DNA of 64,000 nt, taken from Euborellia annulipes (taxonomy: Eukaryota; Arthropoda; Insecta; Dermaptera; Anisolabididae). The stretch's first letter is position 1. The number at the start of each line of letters is the position of its first letter. The translations under genes were made by a program, and so were the position numbers. The notes under the pieces are model-generated. The model did no database searches and was not told the origin of the DNA. It saw only the letters and a program-made list of their open reading frames with translations. The DNA is taken from contig JAKCPI010011781.1 in the NCBI GenBank assembly GCA_023213315.1, forward strand, positions 1 through 64,000, given 5' to 3'. Positions 53,660 to 63,400 of this stretch are shown here, one piece after another.

Positions 53660-54058
53660 TGACTAGCTGAATCGCCCGTTTTGGACGGGCTTTGCAGCTT
53701 ACATAAAAAAATTATGTATTTTATAAATGCTTATCTATATATTTTTAGATCAGCTGTAATTATATAATAATAATTTTTATTATTTTTTGTTTGAGAGATT
53801 TAATTATTTTATTTAATTTTAATTGCTTTTAATATTTCATAAAGCAAGAAAAAACTCAATGCTTACCAATGGGCAAATTCATTTTCAGGAATTTTTTGCG
53901 CCTCCCCTTAAGAGAATTTGGGGACCTAAGTATTATTCCTGGGTTCTCTATAAGACTGCATAATTTAGTTCCAAAATTCCAACGGGAAATTGGTCAAACA
54001 GAACGTGACGAGCAGACAGACAGGCGGACACACTCCGCTATTATTTATATATAGATTT
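53660..54058. mobile_element. Dispersed element of about 400 bp
   Basis: Starts GACTAGCTGAATCGCCCG then GTTTTGGACGGGC and ends CAGACAGACAGGCGGACAC ... TATATATAGAT. This start and end text is common among invertebrate dispersed repeats (from memory, family not named). No ORF beyond a short spurious one. Confidence 0.4.
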
Positions 54059-55190
54059 TAATTATTTTTCATTTAAGAGATTTAATTATTTTACTATTAT
54101 TTAATTTCAAACAAATATAAATTAAAGCCCTAATAGCCTCTGCAGCCAAAAAGGGGAAGAAAAAAAAAAAACTTTTTTATTTCTAGACACTCTATATATA
54201 GTTTCTCTATAAATAACCTAAAACCACCCTCGTTAAATTTTCTACCTATAGAAAAAAAAAAACCCTTAATAATTCGTCAAGTAGTTTCGGAATAAATGCG
54301 CTATAAAGGAAAAGTTGAAATTAAAACTGACAATTATTATTTTATAATTAATTATTTAAAAAAAGCGCGTTTTTACTGTATTTTATTGTTTCCCAACTCT
54401 CTTGAGATGAAATTTATCGAATTACATCAAAAGAATTTGATTTTATTTTAAAACCAATATAAAATATATAATTAAAATTATAAGCTAATCATTCATTAAA
54501 AATAATGAAAAATCTTAATAGAGCGCGAGATCAATGAAATATTTATTAGAATCATCGCTTTATGAAATTTATATTTTTATTTATAGGAATAAAATAAATA
54601 GGCTGAAAAGATTTTTTCATTAAGGTGCGTGTCTCGAAAAGCCGTTAAAACACGATTCACTACCGAGTTACTCTATGCGGCAAGAGATAGCGTTAGTTTT
54701 TCCCATAGGGATACAAGGGATTTATTCCATTTCATTTTAAAGTTTCCAGCTAATCAATTAAGGGTAAAAAATTAATTATTTTTTAACACAATGATTACTA
54801 ATTTAATTATCTACAACTTATAGAGCTCTTTTTTTTTAAATATCTTTTTCTTTATGCGATTAATCTAAAAAAAAATTTATTTTTTCGAAAATCAAAAAAA
54901 GGGCTTCTATAAGTTGTAGATATTTTAAATAGCTTTAATTTAAAAGAAATTTGAGGTCGATAGCTTCAAAATTGTGCCCGCTGGAAACTCCCAAAATTAG
55001 CACCCCGAGACGCGCACCTTAAATTACAATCGTGGTTTAGAATAGAAATTTTTGGACCTCAAAATATGAAGTTTTCCAAAAAAATTCTTTGGCAAAAAAT
55101 TTAACAAATTCAAACAATTTCCATTTTTGTTATGAAATCTAAGATTCAATTTTATTAACTCTTATAAAAAGTTCATTTACGTATAATATT
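54059..55190. other. Gene-free AT-rich stretch
   Basis: CTACAACTTATAGAGCTC near 54811 and TTCTATAAGTTGTAGAT near 54905 are inverted, suggesting a degraded fold-back. Nothing else is recognised. Confidence 0.35.
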
Positions 55191-55191
55191 G

Positions 55192-55600
55192 ACACTGGAT
55201 TGGAATATTGGATCTCACCACAATAGCTCACAGATAATTCTACGAAGAGAGGGAGTTGCTGTGACATCTCGTCCTGTGGAAGGGACGTAAAGATGGTTCC
55301 CTCTCACAGTCAGTGTTGCATTCCTCGAAAGGAGTAGATGCTGAGGGAGTCCCTCCTCAAATTAGAACATCCTCACTAGCATAGAAGAGGTTGGATAAAA
55401 GGAACCGGTAGAACCAGAAATAAGGATTCACTAGCTAGAAATGAACGAAGGAGGAGGAGTTAGAGATACGAAATAATGTTAACTTCACGAGGTGCCAGTA
55501 GATGGCTACGTCCAGAGGCCGGTTGAGCTTGCGGTGAATGTCTTCGTGCACGATAGGCACCTCGTGTAAATTAACGATAAGATAAGATTTTCAAATAAAT
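55192..55600 (+). mobile_element. SINE-2, lacking the head
   Basis: CACTGGATTGGAATATTGG ... CATTCCTCGAAAGGAG ... GATGGCTACGTCCAGAGGCC ... CGTGTAAATTAACG. Confidence 0.8.
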
Positions 55601-55767
55601 AAATAATTTAATTTAATTTAAAATATTTTTATTTCATGTTCATTTTTTTTACATTAATGCACTGTGGCACATATAAATTTTTCGGTTTCAGACTTTCTCT
55701 TTATCTTTCACCCGAATTAACTTGTTTATATTTTTCCTCTCAGGCATTTCAATTAGCAATTGTTAAT

Positions 55768-56180
55768 CATAGAAGAGGCGTGTCTGCACTATCTCTCTTC
55801 TACAGGTATTACCATGGTCAATGCTCTGCCGAATTAAAATCAATTATCCCACCCAATGCAACATATTCACGGAACACAAGAGAGGCATCTTCCCAGCATC
55901 CCTATGCTGTTCAGATCACGACTAACAGAACAAATCAATTTCATTCTTCCTTTGTCTCTATGACCTCCCGTGATTGGAACAAGCTCCCTGCGTCTATCTT
56001 CCCCAAAAACTACAATCTTTAGACTTTCAAGTCTAACCTCAACAGGCATCTTCTCAGTTCCCGCAGTTGAGTTTCCCCTTTATGCTTCTCCTTTTGTTTT
56101 TATTTTCTTCCTGGCTGCATGTGACTATTGGTCATTATAGGTCTTCGGACCTTATGCACACATTCCCAAAAAAAAAAAAA
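55768..56180 (+). pseudogene. LINE ORF2 C-terminus and 3' end, second copy
   Basis: RRGVSALSLFYRYYHGQC, then LKSIIPPNATYSRNTREA, then NRTNQFHSSF ... SRDWNKLPASIFP, a stop, then the same 3' UTR (GGTCTTCGGACCTTATGCAC) and A tail as at 38911. The W-N-x-L-P motif is the conserved LINE C-terminal signature. The in-frame TAG after NYNL interrupts LxxFKSNLNRHLL, so it is dead. Confidence 0.85.
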
Positions 56181-56757
56181 AGAAAAAATTACGGTTGATT
56201 TAAGAAAAAGGGAGGGTCCTACGCAGGTGGGCAAGCTTTAATTTATAAATCCGTATTTCAACTTTAAATAATTAAAAGTGAATATATTTCATATATCTAT
56301 ATATATAAAAATGAAATGGAAAAAATGTATGTATGTATGTAAATATGTATGTATATGTTTTATAGAAATCCACAATTTTCAATGAATCCATTTGAAATTA
56401 AGTACACATATAATATATGGTTCTGGAAGTAACGTAGTAATAATTTGAATCTCTTAAATTTTTTGGAAAATTAATTATAATCAAATTTCTTCAATATGGG
56501 AACACAAAATCAACAAGTTGGCTAGGAAATTAGAGAGGTGATTAGTAGCTCTGAGAGCCAGCTTTCCAAAAAATACCACTAGGGCGGTGGGAGGAGCTAC
56601 CCAACTGCCTCAGCCAATCACGTGATTCTAGCCGAAAGTTATAAATACAACCGTGCCTGTCTCTCACTATTCATTTGGGACCAAGACACAGTGAAGATCA
56701 AGTCAGAAGAAATACAACACTACAAGCCAGCGCAAGAGATCTCTTCAAGAAAACAAA

Positions 56758-56773
56758 AGCCCTTTTCAGGGCT
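56758..56773 (+). terminator. Histone-mRNA-like stem-loop 1
   Basis: AGCCCT-UUUC-AGGGCT. Matches the metazoan histone 3' stem-loop pattern (6-bp stem, U-rich 4-nt loop) except for the first base pair (A-U for G-C). Role inferred. Confidence 0.4.
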
Positions 56774-56884
56774 CTTTATATTCTTTGCTTTTAACAAAAA
56801 TAAGTCAGATGAAATATGTTACAAGCCTACAATTCAGCGCAAGAGATATCTTCAAGCAAAGAACAAATTCTTCAAGAAAACAAA

Positions 56885-56900
56885 AGCCCTTTTCAGGGCT
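56885..56900 (+). terminator. Histone-mRNA-like stem-loop 2
   Basis: Identical to 56758-56773, preceded by ACAAA and followed by AACACC, closer to the CAAA / ACCC flanks of real histone stem-loops. No purine-rich downstream element is evident. Confidence 0.4.
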
Positions 56901-57284
56901 AACACCATTTTTTTTACCACCTTTCCTTCTTACAAAAATTATGCTCCTTAAAAAAAGTCCTTTTAAGGACTAATTATCAAAAGTTAATATGCTAAAATCA
57001 CCACATTCACTTTCTCCATCTTTATTTTATCAACTGTCCTACATTTAACCATTAAAATTCACGTTTATCAATTAAACGTATTTCCTTGGCACGTTTGTTA
57101 AGCAAACGTATTAAATCACCTCCAAATATCTCGCTCATTGCCTTAAATGCTCATTCATTTTGAATTAAAAATATAATAGGGAGGCAAAAAATATTTTTTC
57201 TATTCGTCTCAAACGCATGAAAAAACAAACTGAGGTCCCCCCGCTATACCTCCTTCCCCCTCCATTCACAATTTGCACCGAGAC

Positions 57285-57575
57285 TGCCTCAGCCAATCAC
57301 GTGATCACGTGATTCTAGCCGAAAGTTATAAATACAACCCAGCCAGTGTCTCACCCTTCATATGGGACCAAGACACAGTGAAGATCAAGTCATGTTACAA
57401 GCCTACAAGTCAGCGCAAGAGATATCTTCAAGCAAACAACAAATTCTTCAAGAAAACAAAAGCCCTTTTCAGGGCTAACACCATTTTTTTTACCACCTTT
57501 CTTTCTTACAAAAATTATGCTCCTTAAAAAAAGTCCTTTTAAGGACTAATTAACAAAAGTTAATATGCTAAAATC
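57285..57575 (+). promoter_or_regulatory. Promoter-like cassette (copy 2)
   Basis: Same order as copy 1: CAGCCAATCACGTGATCACG, TATAAATA near 57327-57334, leader, one stem-loop AGCCCTTTTCAGGGCT at 57461-57476 and AGTCCTTTTAAGGACT near 57534. It lacks the internal duplication and has a duplicated CACGTGAT. Confidence 0.5.
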
Positions 57576-57771
57576 ACCACATTCACTTTCTCCATATTTA
57601 TTTTATCAACTTTCCTTTGGTTTTATTATTAATCTTCTTTCTTTTCCTGTTCTTTTTTATTAAAATAAAATAAAATTATTTTTTACTAATATATAACTTT
57701 CTTTTTTATTTGAGCAGTTACCCTGATTTATTCTATTCTAATACTTTTAAGGAACCCGAATAACTTCTATA

Positions 57772-58023
57772 TGGACCCTGTTACGCATTCGTGGGTCAAG
57801 CGCCTGCTACCGAGTTTTGAGAAAATTAACTTTAAAATTTTTTGTTTTGATTAGATTATATATAATTTTTTTTTGTCAATTGTGCAAGTAACATTAAATA
57901 TAAATTTTTTTAGGGCATATTTCATAAAAAATACTTTTAATTATAGCATTTGAAACAATATTCCGTGCTTAACTCAATTTTTAGTTTTTTTTGGCGCTTG
58001 ACACTAATGCATAACAGAGTCCA
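57772..58023 (-). mobile_element. Short element with inverted ends, copy of 31465-31717
   Basis: TGGACCCTGTTACGCATTCG ... and ... TAATGCATAACAGAGTCCA, reverse orientation relative to the first copy. Inserted in the Helitron leader. Confidence 0.8.
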
Positions 58024-58689
58024 TATTGTACCAACACAGAGAAATGGTCCATAGAGAAAAGGTCACTTAAACAAAAATTCTAAGAAATATTTAAAATAAT
58101 TTATTTAAAAAAAGAAAATGATAAGAGTATACTAATTATGAGAAAATATTTTTTAATCAAATTGGCAAGAAAATCAAAGTCTAAACTAATTTCTTAAAAA
58201 AGTGAGAGTGAGTTAGTATTAAGTAATTCAAAATTTGTTATTTGGCATGAATTTTCGAGTGGTATGAGCAAATCAATAATTAACAAGTCAAAGTACAGAG
58301 ATATTAAAAATTTGGTTGCTACTAGAAGTCAGGGCAGAAGGACAAATGACGAGGCTGACGTCAGGCGGTGCAGAAATTTACTATAAAATGCAAGGGACGG
58401 AAGACTCGTGAGCCCCATTTATACCGAGAGCTCCATTTTTACAAAGCGCCTTTAACACAGCTCAAAAATAAACCAATCAAGAGCTCAACATTTAAACACA
58501 AATAAATAATTAAAACAAATATAATAATTAAAACAAAATAATTAAATTCATATAAAAACAAAATAAAACAAAAAATATTGAAAATAAACGAAGAAGGAAG
58601 AAACGAAGAAAAAGGAAGAAAGAAGAAAAATACAATAAAAAAAAAACCAAACAATTAAAAAACAACAACAATCAAAAATCAACAATCAA

Positions 58690-58874
58690 AGAATCTGCGA
58701 GTTGACGTCCTACACCGAGTCTGACATCCTGATGATCGACATTTCGGTCAACAAGAAGCTGCCTTCGTCGAGCCGGACAACCACATAGCCGCCGAAGACA
58801 TCGATCCCGAAACTCAACAAATCATCAAACATCTCTATACAGATAAGCACTCACTCGATTTTCTTGCCAAATAA
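58690..58874 (+). other. Coding-like patch in the Helitron leader, possibly captured
   Basis: GC-richer than its surroundings. One frame (58725-58874) gives HPDDRHFGQQEAAFVEPD ... IDPETQQIIKHLYTDKHS ... and a TAA; a second frame gives ELTSYTESDILMIDISVN and a stop. Helitrons often capture host exons, but the frame and origin are uncertain. Confidence 0.3.
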
Positions 58875-60150
58875 AATTATTTAAAAAGAATTTAAATGAA
58901 CTAAAAACTTTTAAAGAAATAATAAATAAACTCAACTTATCAAATAATAATAATTTAAAACGGACCTAGCAATAATAATTTAAAAAATTTATATAAAATA
59001 ATTTCAAAGACATTTCGGTCAGAAAAAGGGAATTCTTCAGGCCAAGTGTTCAAAAGTAATAAATTATAATACACGGTTTGAGGAATTCCATAAATTCGAT
59101 TAACTTCATTTTTTTTTATTTTTCAAATATTCAAAATTTAAACCGAGGTCATTGAGATTATTTTATCTAAAGAAGAGAAACAAATTATATTAATTAATGA
59201 AATTTAAATAATAAGATTAATAAAAAGACACACATATTATTTTTATAAACCAATTTGAAAGTTAATCTCGATTCGTTATTTTTTTTTTTTCATAAATAAA
59301 TTGATCATTATTATTAAAGTTTATACTTTTATTGACGTAATCAAAACCCAGAGTGCAACATTATATTTCAGATAATAATCAATAATTAATACCATTACAC
59401 AGGCAACAGGGATTAGGACGATCTGAAGGCCGTAACAATATTATCCTAATCCTATTCAGAGAATAAAATCTTTGAATAACTTTTCTCTAAAATTAATTTT
59501 TTTAAATAAACATCTAATTATTTTAAATAAGGAAAAGTCTGTATCAGAGTCCATATATAAATTCTGCTTTGTTAGTTTATTTTATTTAGATTGTTTTTCC
59601 AGTAGATTAATTCAACAAATTATGACAAATATTCAAAAATTAATACCTTTTTTAAGATAACCTTTGACAAAAAAAAATAAAAAAAAAAATAGAATCTTTT
59701 ATTCTTATTTATCAATATTAATAATTTTCTTTCGTCAATTTTTTCTTCTCATTCGCAAAAAAAAATTTCCGATGTGCTACTAAAGTGTGCTCACATTTTT
59801 TATTTTTCTCAAAACTCTTTATTTTAATGTTTTTTTTTAATTTATCATGGAAAAATTAATAAAATAGAAAATATTTTTTATTTTTTAATTGAATTAACCA
59901 ACACATTATGCCAAAAATTGAAAAAATAATTTATAATGCTAATGCCTGTATATATAATGGATAAGTATGAGTTTCATGGCAGTCAGGAATCAAATTAGAT
60001 AAAAAATCTTATCTCAATCATTATCCAATTTTTTTCTTTCAGCCAATAATTTATTTAAGAAAACATAGTGACATAAAAAGCATGAATTTTCGCTAATTCA
60101 GTTTTTCACTCCCATTTATAAATTCTGTTTTGAGTTTTGTCTTTTCATTG
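58875..60150. other. AT-rich leader, gene-free
   Basis: No coding stretch or RNA gene recognised between the coding-like patch and the promoter. Confidence 0.4.
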
Positions 60151-60154
60151 GCTA

Positions 60155-60262
60155 ATAAATCAGCCAATGGGAAAGAAAGAAGTAATTCTATTGGCTGATT
60201 TTTAAGCCACTCCCAAACTGACAAACTCAAAACCTATAAATAGGGCGAGTAATGTTCAATCC
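60155..60262 (+). promoter_or_regulatory. Probable promoter of the Helitron gene
   Basis: CATTGGCTAATAAATCAGCC and TATTGGCTGATTTTTAAGCC supply several CCAAT/ATTGG boxes in both directions, GCCACTCCCAAAC is a C-rich box, and CCTATAAATAGGGCG is a strong TATA box at about 60231-60245, about 220 bp before the ATG. The arrangement is compact and resembles the cassettes at 56605 and 57285. Confidence 0.6.
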
Positions 60263-60462
60263 TCCTAAATAAATGTTTGTAAAACGATCGACCTTAACTA
60301 TTGTTTTTCAAAGTTTATCTTTATTTTCGTTTAGTAGGATTTGTGTTTAAAATAATTGTTTTTAAAATATTTGTGTTTTAAATATTTGTGTTTTAAATAC
60401 TGCTCCTGTATTGGTAAGTCAATTTTTTTTTTAAATATATTTTTTCTCCTATTTTGTTTAAA

Positions 60463-63400
60463 ATGCCACCCAAGAAAAGGTCATGCATTGGTAAAATAAC
60501 TCCCGGGGCTATGATAATGCGTATGACTAGAGCAACCGAAACTATTCAACAAAGAGAAAATCGGCTTGAAGATTTAAGAAGCAGGGCTTCTACATCAAGA
60601 TCCAGTGAAACCCAAGAGCAGAGAGAGGAGAGATTGGAATATTTAAGAAGGAGGGCGTCTACTTCAAGAGCCAGTGAAACCCAAGATCAGAGAGAGGAGA
60701 GATTGGAATATTTAAGAAGCAGGGCGTCCACTTCAAATGCCAGTGAAACCCAAGATCAGAGAGAAGAGAGATTGGAAAATTTAAGGATCTTGGCGTCCAC
60801 TTCAAGAGTCAATGAATCCCAAGCCCAGAGAGAGGTGAGACTCAGAAATTTAAGAAGCAGGGCCTCCAATTCAAGAGCCAGTGAAACCCAAGATCAGAGA
60901 GAAGAGAGGCTGGAAGATATAAGAACCGGGGCGTCGGCTTCAAGAGCCAGTGAAACCCAAGACCAGAGAGAAGAGAGGCTCGAAGATTTAAGAAGCCGGG
61001 CTTCCACTTCAAGGCAAAATTTTATCCAAGGCCAAAGAGAACATTTACTCGACAATGATAATTCCCGGATTAATTTTAACCGTTTAGCATTTGCATACGA
61101 TCCAAACTTAAATTATCATGAACACTCTCAAATTTTAATTGGGAAAATGGAATTAGTTTGTAGATACTGTAATGCTTTAAAATGGAAAGATGAGCCTTTG
61201 GGAATGTGTTGTTCTAATGGGAAGATCAAATTACCATCTCTGTGCCCTCCCCCGGACCCATTGAATCATTTGATGTCAGGTTCTTCTTCTAATTCAAGAC
61301 ATTTTTTGGACAATATTAGAAAATACAATTCCTGTTTTCAAATGACCTCTTTTGGTGCAACAAGGGAAATAAGGGAGGGGGGATTTATGCCAACATTTAA
61401 AGTACAAGGGCAGATATATCATTCTATTGGTTCATTACTTTCGTTAGCTGAAGAAGACGCCAAATTTCTTCAGATTTATTTTATAGGAGATGCAACAGTG
61501 GAAGCCCAACATAGGTGTTCAAATGTACCAAGCACAAGAATAGAAATTGTTAAAGATTTACAACAATTTCTTCATGATAATAATGGCTACGTTGGGCTTT
61601 TTAAAACTGCGCTTGAACACATGCCTGAAGATGATTATAAGGTTGTTATTAGAGCAGATAAAACACCACAAGGACAACATGTTAGACGGTTTAATGCTCC
61701 AACATTTGACGAAGTAGCTATTGTTATGGTAGGGAATGAATTTGAAAGACGTGATATTATTCTGCAAAAGAGAAATAATTCTTTACAACGAGTTGCAGAA
61801 ACTCACAGGTCTTACGATGCTTTGCAATATCCGCTTATATTTTGGCAGGGTGAGGATGGCTATTATTTTGGAATACCGAAATGGAATTCTTCCACAGGGC
61901 AACCGGTTTTAGGAAAAAAGGTATCAGCCATGGACTTCTATGCCTATCGGATTATGTCAAGAATCAATGAAGAAAATCATATATTAAAATGTCGTCAACT
62001 TTTTCACCAATTTTTAGTGGACATGTATGCCAAAATTGAAAGTGAACGATTGAACTATATCAGGTTGAATCAAAAGTCACTGCGTGTAGAAGAATACATT
62101 CATTTAAGAGATGCTATTCAAAATGATTCGGACCCCAATGAATTTGGTAAATTAATGATACTCCCATCATCATACATAGGTAGTCCAAGACACATGCAAG
62201 AGTACATGCAAGATGCAATGACTTACGTAAAAAATTATGGACGACCAGATCTTTTCATTACTTTTACGTGTAATCCAACGTGGAAAGAAATAAAAGATCA
62301 CTTGCTTCCTGGGCAAACTTCAGCGGACCGGCATGATTTAATTGCACGTGTATTTAAACGTAAGCTATCAAAACTGATTAATGCCTTGACAAAATTACAT
62401 ATATTTGGAGAAATGCTGTGTTGGTTTTATTCTATTGAATGGCAAAAGAGGGGCCTTCCACATGCGCACATTTTAGTTTGGCTCAGAGAAAAGATTAGAC
62501 CAAATGAAATTGACAATATTATTTCTGCAGAATTGCCTGATATGAACAATGATCCTTTGCTTTTTGAAATTATATCAAAGAATATGATTCATGGACCATG
62601 CGGTAATTTAAACAGAAAATCTCCTTGCATGAGAGATGGAAAATGTTCGAAAAAATATCCCCGTAAACTTATTAAAGAAACTCAAACCGGACAAGATGGT
62701 TATCCTCTATATAGAAGAAGAAAACCAGAAGAAGGAGGTTTTACTTCTTTGTTGAAAATGAAAATTGAAAATTCTTTCCATGAAATTGAAATAGATAATA
62801 GATGGGTAGTCCCATACAATCCCTTACTCTCTAAAATGTTTAACGCGCATATAAATGTAGAATTATGTAATTCTATCAAATCAATTAAATATCTCTGTAA
62901 ATATGTTAACAAAGGTAGTGATCAGGCTGTTTTTGAGCTTCAGAAAAAAGGGCCTGTTTTGGATGAGATACAAGCATATCAATTAGGTAGATATATTAGT
63001 AGTAATGAAGCCGTTTGGAGAATTTTAAGCTTTCCAATACATGAAAGATTTCCTACAGTTGTCCATCTTACAGTTCATTTAGAAAATGGACAAAGAGTTT
63101 ACTTTTCTCCAAATAATTTACGTGAGCAAGTAAATATGCCTCCAAAAACAACATTGACAGCATTTTTTGAACTTTGCCAAAATGATGCTTTTGCTAAGAC
63201 TCTTCTTTATTGTGAAGTTCCAAAATACTTTACATGGAATAAATCTAGAAAAACATTTGAGAGGCGAAAACAAGGTTGTGTTGTCGAAAATCAACCAGGT
63301 ATAAAAGCCAGCACAGCTCTTGGACGAGTTTACACTGTGCACCCTTCACAACCTGAATGTTTTTTTTTGCGGATGCTCCTACATGTTGTCAGGGGACCCT

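Larger units (their letters stand above)
56605..56980 (+). promoter_or_regulatory. Promoter-like cassette with histone-type stem-loops (copy 1)
   Basis: CAGCCAATCACGTGATTC gives a CCAAT box and an E-box, followed by TATAAATA at about 56640-56647. Downstream about 80 bp of leader-like text, then AGCCCTTTTCAGGGCT at 56758-56773 and again at 56885-56900, then AGTCCTTTTAAGGACT at 56956-56971. A partial internal duplication (CGCAAGAGAT ... CTTCAAG) explains the two stem-loops. The 6-bp stem with UUUC loop and A-rich 5' flank resembles the histone mRNA 3' stem-loop. Confidence 0.5.

Noticed and set aside
58439..58654. Phe-rich minus-strand ORF resembling a membrane protein
   Set aside because: It is a translation of A-rich leader sequence; hydrophobicity arises from TTT codons.
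58728..58760. Hammerhead motif (CTGATGATCGACATTTCGGTC)
   Set aside because: The core start matches but there is no stem II followed by GAAA.
61558..63342. Minus-strand ORFs of 69-74 codons
   Set aside because: They are shadows of the long Helitron reading frame on the + strand.
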